A DNA stretch of 64,000 nt from NCBI RefSeq assembly GCF_015330125.1, contig NZ_JADDXR010000002.1, forward strand, positions 3,794,685 to 3,858,684, given 5' to 3'. The notes below the pieces were generated by a model. The model had not been told where the DNA came from and ran no database searches. It saw only the letters and a program-made list of their open reading frames with translations. Positions 1 to 7,336 of this stretch are shown here, one piece after another; the first letter of the stretch is position 1, and every line of letters begins with the position of its first letter. The translations under genes and the position numbers were made by a program. Source of the stretch: Zobellia nedashkovskayae. Its GTDB lineage: Bacteria > Bacteroidota > Bacteroidia > Flavobacteriales > Flavobacteriaceae.

Positions 1-659
1 TAACAACACAAGGAGATATCAATTTTCCTGCGGATTATAAAGGGAGTTGGGTTATTCTTTTTAGCCACCCTGCCGACTTTACACCGGTTTGCACTTCTGA
101 ATTTATGACTTTCGCCTCCATGGAAGATAAATTTAATGAGGCAAATTGTAAGCTTGTAGGACTTTCTATAGACGGTTTGTACAGCCATATAGCGTGGCTA
201 CGTACTATAAAGGAAAAAATAGAGTACAAGGGAATGAAAAATATTGAAGTTACCTTTCCTTTGATTGAGGACATTAGCATGAATGTAGCTAAGAAGTACG
301 GTATGATACAGCCCAATGAAGATACCACAAAGGCAGTAAGGGCAGTATTTTTCATAGACCCTAAAGGAATTATTAGAACTATGATTTACTATCCTTTAAG
401 TTTAGGAAGAAATTTTGACGAATTATACAGGGTAATAATTGCTTTACAGGCAGCCGATGAATTTGATGTGGCAACTCCTGCTGATTGGCGCCCTGGCGAC
501 GATGTTATTGTTGGTCCCGCAGGTTCTTGTGGTACAGCTCAAGATAGAATGCAAGATGATGATATTGATTGTAAGGATTGGTTTTTCTGTACCAAGAAAT
601 TAGATAAAGATATGGTGCTGAATAGAATATTGAAAAAGAAGTTAGTAGCGGAAGTATAG
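1..659 (+). CDS. Peroxiredoxin (Prx6/archaeal type), 5' end cut off by the window
   Basis: Thiol peroxidase that reduces hydrogen peroxide and organic hydroperoxides in the cytoplasm. The reading frame is open from base 3, so the gene starts to the left of the window; about 218 residues are visible. The peroxidatic cysteine lies in the PVCT motif (Cys codon at 90-92), preceded by the usual SHPADFTP segment. The C-terminal part has the WRPGDDVIV motif of the 1-Cys/Prx6 group, followed by three more cysteines (GSCGT, DCKD, FFCTK) like the C-terminal cysteine pairs of archaeal Prx, so a disulfide-resolving mechanism is plausible. A strong terminator hairpin follows directly. Family assignment is firm; the precise subclass is inferred. 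Confidence 0.93.
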   Translation, partial: TTQGDINFPADYKGSWVILFSHPADFTPVCTSEFMTFASMEDKFNEANCKLVGLSIDGLYSHIAWLRTIKEKIEYKGMKNIEVTFPLIEDISMNVAKKYGMIQPNEDTTKAVRAVFFIDPKGIIRTMIYYPLSLGRNFDELYRVIIALQAADEFDVATPADWRPGDDVIVGPAGSCGTAQDRMQDDDIDCKDWFFCTKKLDKDMVLNRILKKKLVAEV

Positions 660-675
660 CTTAAAATTTGTACTT

Positions 676-719
676 AAAAAAAGAGGGTGCTGGTTTCAAA
701 ACCAACACCCTCTTTTTTT
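676..719 (+). terminator. Rho-independent terminator after the peroxiredoxin gene
   Basis: Inverted repeat with arms AAGAGGGTGCTGGTTT and AACCAACACCCTCTT (one G-T pair), a short loop at about 697-699 and a run of seven T at 713-719. It starts about 20 bases after the stop codon. Confidence 0.9.
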
Positions 720-866
720 AGTTATATAGAAGCGTAGTGCTTGTACGTTTGCTTGATAGTAAATATCCTTATATTTAAATTTTTGTATAAAAAAAACATC
801 ATTTTAAATTAATCTGTATTTTTTAGAATTACAGAAGGGTATAGCGTAAGACCGTAATAAAAAACT

Positions 867-2060
867 ATGTTTAAAAAAGTAGGTCCAGGGGTATTGGTAG
901 CGGCAGCATTTATAGGTCCGGGCACGGTTACCGCCTGCACGTTGGCTGGAGTTGAGTTTGGCTATGCACTTTTGTGGGCTATGCTTCTTTCCGTAATCTC
1001 CACCATTATTTTGCAAGAAATGTCGGCTCGTTTGGGCATCGTCACCCAAAAAGGCTTGGCAGCTGTTATTAAGCAAGAATTAAAGACGCCTTGGGTAAGA
1101 AATACGGTCATCACCATTGTTCTAAGTGCCATCGTTATTGGTAATACTGCTTATGAAGCCGGTAATATAGGAGGGGCATCATTAGGACTGGAAGCCATTT
1201 TTGGAGAGCGGTTCATACCTTTTTATCCTTGGGTAGTTGGCTTTTCTGCATTTGTTTTACTCTATATAGGGGATTATAAAGTGCTAGAAAAAGTATTGGT
1301 TTCTTTAGTACTTGTTATGAGTCTTTCTTTTTTACTTACGGCCATAATCACTAAGCCCGATATTTTAGCTGTATTAAAAGGAGTGTTTGTGCCATCTGTT
1401 CCTAAGGAAAGTATATTAACGATTATAGCTTTGGTGGGTACCACTGTAGTTCCTTACAACTTGTTTTTACACGCTTCTTTGGTAAGTGAAAAATGGAAAT
1501 CGCCCAATGATTTAAAAGCAGTTAAAAAAGATACCTACATATCAATTGCAGTTGGAGGATTAGTATCTATGTCCATTATCATTGCCGCAACAACAATTCA
1601 AAGCGGTGAAGTAAAAAGCGTGATGGATTTAGCCAAGGGTTTGGAGCCGCTTTATGGCAATGCTGCTAAATATTTTATGGGGATTGGGCTTTTTGCGGCT
1701 GGAATAACCTCGTCTATTACAGCCCCATTGGCAGCAGCCTATGTAGCAAATAGTTGTTTTGGTTGGAATGTTGGAATGAATCATATTAAATTTAAAATGG
1801 TTTGGATGGTTATTGTAGTCATCGGAGTTGTTTTTATGTCCTTAGGTATTAAACCCATAGAAATTATAAAATTTGCTCAAATAGCGAATGGCATCCTGTT
1901 ACCAGTAATTGCAATTTTTTTGCTTTGGGTGGTGAATAGAGTGGCTGTTATGGGTAACTACAAGAATACGGTGCTACAGAATATTTTGGGAAGTGGTATT
2001 ATTATTCTCGCTATACTATTAGGAGCTAAAAGTATTTTTAAGGTGATTGGCATTTTTTAG
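867..2060 (+). CDS. NRAMP-family transporter with non-canonical metal-site motifs
   Basis: Polytopic inner-membrane protein of 397 residues, about 11 hydrophobic segments, of the NRAMP (Slc11) fold. Canonical NRAMP proteins bind Mn/Fe through DPGN in TM1 and MPH in TM6. Here the TM1 motif reads GPGT (residues 17-20), losing the Asp and Asn, and the TM6 motif reads VPYN (195-198), losing the Met and His. The LFLHAS segment after it is conserved. NRAMP-related Mg transporters are known to have altered sites, so the substrate may be Mg or another cation, or not a metal at all. The gene stands alone after the peroxiredoxin terminator. The family is clear; the substrate is unknown. Confidence 0.88.
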   Translation: MFKKVGPGVLVAAAFIGPGTVTACTLAGVEFGYALLWAMLLSVISTIILQEMSARLGIVTQKGLAAVIKQELKTPWVRNTVITIVLSAIVIGNTAYEAGNIGGASLGLEAIFGERFIPFYPWVVGFSAFVLLYIGDYKVLEKVLVSLVLVMSLSFLLTAIITKPDILAVLKGVFVPSVPKESILTIIALVGTTVVPYNLFLHASLVSEKWKSPNDLKAVKKDTYISIAVGGLVSMSIIIAATTIQSGEVKSVMDLAKGLEPLYGNAAKYFMGIGLFAAGITSSITAPLAAAYVANSCFGWNVGMNHIKFKMVWMVIVVIGVVFMSLGIKPIEIIKFAQIANGILLPVIAIFLLWVVNRVAVMGNYKNTVLQNILGSGIIILAILLGAKSIFKVIGIF

Positions 2061-2214
2061 CAGCGCTGTCTATTCTTATAAAGTCAGTACAATCCTTAGC
2101 TATAGGGTATAAATGTAATTTAGTGTTAATTTCATTGCAACTTAATTTTTAATCTTTTTTGCTTACAAGTTGACTCCAAAATATATCGGTAGTGCAAAGT
2201 ATCGATTTTTCACG

Positions 2215-2265
2215 TTTACGTAACCAGTTACAATTAAATTATTATATTTACGTAACCAGTTACGT
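2215..2265. promoter_or_regulatory. Twin MarR-type operators over the MarR promoter
   Basis: Two identical 17-bp direct repeats (TTTACGTAACCAGTTAC) at 2215-2231 and 2247-2263, 32 bp apart (about three helical turns). Each contains the perfect inverted repeat GTAAC-CA-GTTAC; in the second copy the arms extend to ACGTAAC/GTTACGT. The pair ends 8 bases before the MarR start codon, and an AT-rich -7-like stretch lies between the two copies. Inference: autoregulatory sites for the adjacent MarR protein. Confidence 0.75.
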
Positions 2266-2273
2266 ATAATGGA

Positions 2274-2756
2274 ATGAATGATTTTTTAACAGAGATTGAA
2301 TTTGCAGGATTAAACAGTAGAATAAAACGGTTGAGTGATGAGATACTATATAGTACCAGAGATTACTATAAGACCATGGGATTGGATATTGAACCCAATT
2401 GGCACTTAATTTTTCTGTTGTTAGAGAAATATGAGTCTATGACCATAACGGACATATCAAAAGAATTAAGAATGTCGCATCCCGCTTGTGTGAAAATCAT
2501 AAATAAAATGAAGAAGAAGGGGTACGTGAATTCTAGAACGGATGATAATGATTTACGCAAACAATTATTGGAGTTGTCCGAAAAATCATTAAAACAGCTT
2601 CCCGTTTTTCGGGAACATTGGAATGCGGGCGCAAAGACCACCGAAGATTTGATGGAAAATAGTCCTCATTTTATTGAAGAGTTAAAAGAGATAGAATTAC
2701 GAATAAGCGAAAAAAGTTATAAAGAAAGAACCTTAAAACATTTAAATTTGAAATGA
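2274..2756 (+). CDS. MarR-family transcriptional regulator
   Basis: DNA-binding winged-helix regulator of 160 residues. The segment from about residue 45 to 100 contains the helix-turn-helix (MTITDISKELRMSHPACVKI) and the wing with the conserved D-x-R (RTDDNDLRKQ), followed by a dimerisation helix. Twin palindromic operators lie just upstream, so autoregulation is likely. The stop overlaps the start of the next gene (ATGA), so the small membrane protein downstream is co-transcribed and probably its regulated partner. Ligand unknown. Confidence 0.88.
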   Translation: MNDFLTEIEFAGLNSRIKRLSDEILYSTRDYYKTMGLDIEPNWHLIFLLLEKYESMTITDISKELRMSHPACVKIINKMKKKGYVNSRTDDNDLRKQLLELSEKSLKQLPVFREHWNAGAKTTEDLMENSPHFIEELKEIELRISEKSYKERTLKHLNLK

Positions 2757-2998
2757 ATCTGTTTGCTGAAATACTAGGATATATTGCAATTGCGACGGGC
2801 TTCTTCGCAGCTACAAAAAAAGAAATGGGGGCATTTAGAATATGGCACCTAATTTCTAGTTTTTTCTATATTATTTATGGGTTTTTCTTAGAATCCGCAC
2901 CATTGATTATTGCAGGAGTGGTCTTCTGTATTATTCACGTGTATCACTTGTATAAGATGAAAGGCAATCAAATCAATAAACCTCAGAAGACACAATAG
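2753..2998 (+). CDS. Small membrane protein, YgjV-like
   Basis: An 81-residue protein with three hydrophobic segments (about residues 5-20, 28-46 and 48-66) and a basic, polar C-terminal tail. Sequence elements such as LGYIAIATGFFAATKKEM and a WHLISSFFYIIYG-like second segment resemble the YgjV family of inner-membrane proteins, distantly reminiscent of SemiSWEET-type three-helix proteins. The start codon overlaps the stop of the MarR gene, showing tight translational coupling. Function is unknown; I infer only that it is controlled by the MarR protein. Confidence 0.65.
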   Translation: MNLFAEILGYIAIATGFFAATKKEMGAFRIWHLISSFFYIIYGFFLESAPLIIAGVVFCIIHVYHLYKMKGNQINKPQKTQ

Positions 2999-3039
2999 GG
3001 CAGATGTAATTAGATTTCTTATTTTTAGGTGAAATTGCG

Positions 3040-3067
3040 GGACTATTGATTTAAAAATCAAAAGTCC
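3040..3067 (+). terminator. Hairpin between the MarR operon and sigZ
   Basis: Twelve-base arms GGACTATTGATT (3040-3051) and AATCAAAAGTCC (3056-3067) pair with one mismatch around a 4-base loop. There is only a weak T-rich tail (TCTTTTT at 3076-3082). It can end the MarR/YgjV transcript, but it lies only 18 bases before the sigZ start and could also fold in the sigZ leader. Confidence 0.5.
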
Positions 3068-3085
3068 TGTTCAAATCTTTTTAGT

Positions 3086-3622
3086 TTGAAGCTAGATACA
3101 CAAGCCATATGGATTGACCTAAATGAAGAACTGTACAAGTTTATTTTGGGTAAGGTTAAAGATGAACAAACGGCTAAAGATATTCATCAAGAAGTTTTCT
3201 TAAAGATTGAAACTAAGATTTATCAACTAAAACATTCTTCAAAAATTACTTCTTGGGTGTATACAATTACTAGGAACACCATTATTGATTACTTCCGCAA
3301 AGCGAAGAATCAAAACATAGCCATAGGTGATTTGGATATTCCGGAAACAGCACGCGACAATTTTGAATATGCGAATTTATCCAATTGCATCAATTCAAAA
3401 ATAGATAGTCTTTCCGCAGAACATAAGGAAGCAATTGTTTTAACATCCTTTAAAAACTATTCTCAAAAGGAACTCGCTAAACATCTAAAAATCTCTTATT
3501 CCGGAACAAAATCAAGAGTTCAAAAAGCCCGAGAAATTTTGAAAGATAATATATTGGACTGCCCTAATGTTGTCTCCGATAGTTCTGGAAAAATAATCGA
3601 TTTTGAAAAGAATGAAGATTAG
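3086..3622 (+). CDS. sigZ: ECF-type RNA polymerase sigma factor, SigZ group
   Basis: Sigma-70 family factor of 178 residues. Region 2 lies at about residues 10-75 (DIHQEVFLKIETKI, then SWVYTITRNTIIDYFRK, the core-binding and -10 recognition helices). Region 4 lies at about 105-150 (LSAEHKEAIVLTSFKNYSQKELAKHLKISYSGTKSRVQKARE). The chosen start is TTG at 3086, because a stop lies upstream at 3047 with no ATG between, and the N-terminus (MKLDTQAIW) matches how SigZ proteins usually begin. No anti-sigma gene is adjacent; the C-terminal tail carries a Cys (DCPN) that could be redox sensitive, which is speculation. Confidence 0.85.
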   Translation: MKLDTQAIWIDLNEELYKFILGKVKDEQTAKDIHQEVFLKIETKIYQLKHSSKITSWVYTITRNTIIDYFRKAKNQNIAIGDLDIPETARDNFEYANLSNCINSKIDSLSAEHKEAIVLTSFKNYSQKELAKHLKISYSGTKSRVQKAREILKDNILDCPNVVSDSSGKIIDFEKNED

Positions 3623-3678
3623 CTACGTCTTTTTCCTTTTCATTCCGTCTATAAGTTGTAACCCAATACATAGATACA

Positions 3679-4563
3679 ATGAACACTTCAAAAAAGAAAG
3701 TAACAGTACAGATTCTTAATGCCTTTGCCGAAAACGGAAAAGGAGGAAACCCCGCAGGAGTAGTGCTCAATGCAGATGAACTCACTGCAAAAAACAAATT
3801 AGAAATAGCTAGAAAAGTAGGTTTTTCTGAAACCTCATTCGTTTCGAAATCCAAGACAGAAGATTTTAAGTTGGACTTCTTTACGCCTAACAAACAAATA
3901 GCCCATTGTGGCCACGCCACCGTAGCTACGTTTTCATATTTAAAACAAATAGGGGCCTTAAAAAGCGATAGATCTTCCAAAGAAACCATTGATGGAAGCC
4001 GGAAAATTAAGATGATAGGAGACTTGGCTTTTATGGAACAATTGGCTCCAAAATATTTAGATGTTAGTCATAAAGAAAGTGATATTCTAAAATCCTTGGG
4101 GTTAAGCAAGACTGACCTTGTACTGAATGCTCCAATCCAATTAGTGAACACGGGAAACTCATTTATACTAATTCCGGTAAAGAGCAAAGAGATACTAAAA
4201 AGCATAGTTCCAGATTTAAAACTAATAACTGAAGTCAGTAAGGAATTTGATTTGATAGGCTATTATGTATTTTCCACGGATATGGAAAGTACAGCATATG
4301 ATGCTACTTCAAGAATGTTCGCACCCAGTTATGGAATTGAAGAAGAAGCAGGAACAGGAATGGCTGCCGGGCCGCTTGCCAGTTATCTGTTTGACGTTTT
4401 GAAAATAGAGCAGAGCAGTTTTAAAATCCAACAAGGAAAATATATGAAAGTACCTTCGCCTAGCTTAATTGTAGTAAATCTACAGATTGAAAAAGATGAG
4501 ATAATGGGCTTGATGGCTGGAGGAGTAGGGTTGCTTCAACGTGAAATAGAGATTGATATTTAA
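3679..4563 (+). CDS. PhzF-family isomerase/epimerase-like protein
   Basis: A 294-residue protein of the PhzF/diaminopimelate-epimerase fold, comprising two similar halves. The N-terminal half has the typical NAF(AENGKG)GNPAGVV segment, the GFSETSFV motif carrying the family's catalytic Glu, and AHCGHATVAT. The second half has the RMFAPSYGIEEEAGTGMAAGPLASYL motif region. Known members isomerise dihydro-anthranilate-like substrates or have unknown substrates; there are no phenazine genes nearby, so the substrate is not assignable. The gene follows sigZ by 56 bases on the same strand and ends at a hairpin. Confidence 0.9.
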   Translation: MNTSKKKVTVQILNAFAENGKGGNPAGVVLNADELTAKNKLEIARKVGFSETSFVSKSKTEDFKLDFFTPNKQIAHCGHATVATFSYLKQIGALKSDRSSKETIDGSRKIKMIGDLAFMEQLAPKYLDVSHKESDILKSLGLSKTDLVLNAPIQLVNTGNSFILIPVKSKEILKSIVPDLKLITEVSKEFDLIGYYVFSTDMESTAYDATSRMFAPSYGIEEEAGTGMAAGPLASYLFDVLKIEQSSFKIQQGKYMKVPSPSLIVVNLQIEKDEIMGLMAGGVGLLQREIEIDI

Positions 4564-4567
4564 TAAT

Positions 4568-4600
4568 AAACCACCTTACACTAGAAATGTAAGGTGGTTT
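4568..4600 (+). terminator. Hairpin terminator after the PhzF gene
   Basis: Perfect 13-base arms AAACCACCTTACA and TGTAAGGTGGTTT around a 7-base loop, five bases past the stop codon. The T tract is short, so it may also act as a bidirectional terminator with the converging lipoprotein gene. Confidence 0.8.
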
Positions 4601-4619
4601 AGTTGTGAACACTCCAAAG

Positions 4620-4708
4620 TTTTACTCGATAATCGAGATTAAATGCTCCGAGGCTTGTCTCGAAATCAAAATGTATCCTTTTTAATGCTTCATGGACTTG
4701 TCCCGAGG
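4620..4708. repeat. 89-bp interspersed repeat, copy 1
   Basis: Aligns without gaps to 6604-6692 over 89 bases, with about 18 mismatches by eye (roughly 80% identity). It contains small inverted repeats: CTCGAT-A-ATCGAG at 4625-4637, CGAG..CTCG around 4649-4662 and GGAC-TT-GTCC near 4694. Its right end is 4 bases from the stop codon of the converging minus-strand lipoprotein gene. Looks like a REP/MITE-like non-coding element. Confidence 0.75.
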
Positions 4709-4712
4709 TAGT

Positions 4713-5711
4713 TTACTTCGTTGTTATTTCGCCCATTTGGATGACTTCAAAATTGTTTAGGGTAACTTGTTTTAACGCTCTAAGGTCGTCATTATCCCAG
4801 TTTTCATCTGGTGCACCGGATATGAACATATTTGACCCAACATCTGCTAGTATCAACCCGTATTTTTTCATGGCTTGAAGAATTATTTTATTTGTTTCAG
4901 AAAAATCACTGGTATCAAATGTCGATTTTAGTCTTAAAACAGCACCAAAAGGTAATAATTCATCGTTTGTATTGCCAGAAACTAAATGACGTGCCGGATG
5001 TATATACCCCTCATAGATTTTAGATCTAGGAATGGTGAGCCTAATGGGGTGGTCTATTTCTCCTTTTTCAATTTCACTATACCTAACTAGTAATGGGAAA
5101 ATTGGTAAACCTGCCGCATCTGCTGATGTCCATCCATCTGGCCTAAAGGTGTTTGCATTTAAATCAAAGACAGCAGCACTTGCCACTTCAAAACCAGTAC
5201 CAACTTGTTTTGAATAAAATAATTCATACAACATACCATTTTCTATATCTACAGAAATAACATGACTATCTCCTTTTCCATTACCTTCAATTGGAGCATC
5301 TAGGGGAATAGGAAAAGGCCCCTTATCGCTTTCTGAAGGATAACCGTTTTCACTAAAAGAAATAGGCACATTTTCTTGGCTACCATCAACTACAACATAA
5401 GGTATGCCAATTGGAGCATCATTGTACAAACCACTACCAAAATCAGGAAAAAGCCCAGAATTTAAACCTATATTTTCTAGTATGATATCTGAATGTGGGT
5501 CTACAGGGCTATTGGTAACCTCTTTATTTAATGGATGATTTGATGGAAAAATCTGAATGTTCTCTGCACTAGATAGTTCAACTGATCTATTAGATAGCTC
5601 ATTTGATTCACTATCATCAATTAGAATTGTATCTGACTCCGATGAACAAGAAGTAGCAAGTATTACCATTGGTACAATTAAAAGACATTTTAGGTTAAGC
5701 AAATATTTCAT
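4713..5711 (-). CDS. Conserved secreted lipoprotein of unknown function
   Basis: A 332-residue lipoprotein: signal peptide with lipobox LATSC at about residues 18-22, then an acidic Ser/Glu linker. The mature part contains the conserved features NHPLNKEVTNSPVDPHSD, DFGSGLYNDAPIGIPYVVV, GPFPIPLDAPIEGNG, FDLNANTFRPDGWTSADAAGLPI and FISGAPDENWDNDDLRALK. I recognise this as an uncharacterised family found in bacteria and fungi, but know of no assigned activity. The conserved Asp, Trp and Pro clusters suggest a globular enzyme or binding domain. It is monocistronic, converging on the PhzF gene, with an interspersed repeat right after its stop. Confidence 0.8.
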   Translation of the reverse strand: MKYLLNLKCLLIVPMVILATSCSSESDTILIDDSESNELSNRSVELSSAENIQIFPSNHPLNKEVTNSPVDPHSDIILENIGLNSGLFPDFGSGLYNDAPIGIPYVVVDGSQENVPISFSENGYPSESDKGPFPIPLDAPIEGNGKGDSHVISVDIENGMLYELFYSKQVGTGFEVASAAVFDLNANTFRPDGWTSADAAGLPIFPLLVRYSEIEKGEIDHPIRLTIPRSKIYEGYIHPARHLVSGNTNDELLPFGAVLRLKSTFDTSDFSETNKIILQAMKKYGLILADVGSNMFISGAPDENWDNDDLRALKQVTLNNFEVIQMGEITTK

Positions 5712-6029
5712 AATTATAGATTTTTTTTGGTACGGTTTGATGGAGTAGTTTTTTATAATATGGCAACGTAAGATGTAAAAACGATTTTGTTAGCTAAAAG
5801 TCTTGCTCCTTGATTATTACTGGTGATGACGTTAGTTGAAAACTTCTTTCCTTATTCATTATTGTTGTATGGTTTAAAAAAAATAGAGTTAGTAAAATAT
5901 AGTTGTGCAGTATTGAATAGAACTTCTAGAGACCTCATATTTTTTGGCGTTCTGATTTTTCGGAAATCTATTTATAAAAGTTCGTAAATTTTCAGTTCAA
6001 AAGAAGCATAAAACAAAACGTTATTCAAA

Positions 6030-6587
6030 ATGGGTGATCGGCTTAGAAAACATATTGAGGAAGTAGTTCCTTTAAGTGATGACGAATATGCCTTTGTCCT
6101 GTCTCATTTCTCAAAAGAAGCCTATGGCAAGAATGATTTTATTATTCAGCAAGGAGAAACCGTAAACCATTGCTATTTTGTTATATCCGGACTTTTAAAA
6201 TTGGTTTATAATGGTCTAGATGGAAAACAACATATTGTATCTTTTGCTATGGAAAATTGGTGGGAAAGTGATTTTGCCGCTTTTTTTACCCAAACAAAGG
6301 CTCAGATGTCATTGCAATGTATTGAGGAAACTCATGTGCTAAGCATTAGTTTAAATAATTATAACAAACTGGCCGCGGACTTTCCTAAAATGGAATATTT
6401 CTTTTTGAAGAAATCCAATGCAGGTCATATAGCTTCCCAAAGAAGAATTTTATCTTTTTTAATTTCAAGTGCCAAGGAAAGGTATGAACAACTGTTGGAA
6501 CAATATCCAATACTATTTCAACGAGTTCCTAAAATGCTTTTGGCTTCCTACTTGGGCGTATCCCGCGAAACACTCAGTAGACTATAG
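6030..6587 (+). CDS. Crp/Fnr-family regulator, apparently clipped at the C-terminus
   Basis: A 185-residue regulator. Residues about 20-115 form a cyclic-nucleotide-binding-like beta barrel (FIIQQGETVNHCYFVISGLLKL), with no residues showing that cAMP is the ligand. The C-terminal HTH is LLASYLGVSRETLSRL and the stop codon falls immediately after the recognition helix, whereas relatives usually continue with a short basic stretch of several residues. An 89-bp interspersed repeat begins 17 bases later, so insertion of that element may have replaced the original C-terminus. It could still bind DNA. It stands alone in its transcription unit. Confidence 0.85.
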   Translation: MGDRLRKHIEEVVPLSDDEYAFVLSHFSKEAYGKNDFIIQQGETVNHCYFVISGLLKLVYNGLDGKQHIVSFAMENWWESDFAAFFTQTKAQMSLQCIEETHVLSISLNNYNKLAADFPKMEYFFLKKSNAGHIASQRRILSFLISSAKERYEQLLEQYPILFQRVPKMLLASYLGVSRETLSRL

Positions 6588-6603
6588 ACTATCCCATTAA
6601 ACA

Positions 6604-6692
6604 TTTTACTCAATAATCGAGATTAAATGCTTAAAGGCTTGCCTCATAATCAAAGTGTATTTCTTTTTATGTCTCGTGGACTTACCTCGAGG
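6604..6692. repeat. 89-bp interspersed repeat, copy 2
   Basis: Gap-free partner of the repeat at 4620-4708, in the same orientation in the window. The best conserved blocks are TTTTACTC, ATAATCGAGATTAAATGCT, AGGCTTG and TGGACTT. It starts 17 bases after the Crp/Fnr stop codon and is followed by a T-rich run at 6700-6709. Confidence 0.75.
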
Positions 6693-6784
6693 TTTCTAAT
6701 TTTTTTTTTCATAATTGTGATGTTTGTCACACCATAGTGAGTACCGAAGTTTAAATCTTTGTAAAGCACCTAATAATTAAATAG

Positions 6785-7249
6785 GTGACCAATAAAAAAG
6801 GAATTTTAGTATTCGCGTTAGTGACCGTTACGTCGGTTTCCGCACAACATCAAGATCAAATGAAAAAAAGAATAGTTAATCCATGGAAATGGCAAAATGA
6901 AAGGAGTTATGTACAAGCTGTTGAAGTGACCAATACACAAGGAACACTCCATATATCTGGCCAGACTGCAATTGATGCAGATGGAAAATCTAGCACGGAG
7001 GATATGAAGCCGCAGTTGATAAAGGCAATTGAAAATCTAGAAAAGGTTATAGAAGAAGCCGGTTATGAATGTAGAAATATAGTTAGGTTAAACGTTTACA
7101 CGACATCTACCGAAGAGTTTTTTAGATGCTTTGATGTGTTTCAAAATTGGACAAAGGAGAATAACGTGCAACAGGCAAGTACGGTCATTGAAGTGAAAGG
7201 CTTATTTGAAACTCTAAAAATTGAATTGGAAGCGACCATAGTTAAGTAG
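6785..7249 (+). CDS. RidA/YjgF-family protein with a signal peptide
   Basis: A RidA-fold protein (2-iminoacid deaminase/Rid superfamily) of 154 residues. Residues 1-21 form an apparent Sec signal (KKGILVFALVTVTSVSA, cleavage before Q), which is unusual because classic RidA is cytosolic. The Rid domain spans about 35-154, with HISGQTAID, the trimer-interface segment and IVRLNVYTTS. The start is GTG at 6785: a stop (TAG) lies directly before it. The alternative ATG at 6860 would remove the signal and give a normal-length cytosolic RidA. I prefer GTG because the hydrophobic leader is otherwise unexplained. It is convergent with the DJ-1 gene. Confidence 0.8.
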   Translation: MTNKKGILVFALVTVTSVSAQHQDQMKKRIVNPWKWQNERSYVQAVEVTNTQGTLHISGQTAIDADGKSSTEDMKPQLIKAIENLEKVIEEAGYECRNIVRLNVYTTSTEEFFRCFDVFQNWTKENNVQQASTVIEVKGLFETLKIELEATIVK

Positions 7250-7286
7250 GGTTGCAATAACTCCAAGAGAAATATATAAAACAAAA

Positions 7287-7313
7287 AAAGCTTACCGGAT
7301 ACCGGTAAGCTTT
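7287..7313. terminator. Bidirectional terminator between RidA-like and DJ-1 genes
   Basis: Perfect inverted repeat AAAGCTTACCGG / CCGGTAAGCTTT around a 3-base centre, with A-rich DNA to the left and T-rich DNA to the right, placed between convergent genes. Confidence 0.85.
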
Positions 7314-7336
7314 CTTACTAATTGGGGGATATGCAA

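Noticed and set aside
3564..3989. 141-codon minus-strand frame across the sigZ/PhzF junction
   Set aside because: Overlaps two clear plus-strand genes and has no recognisable domain.
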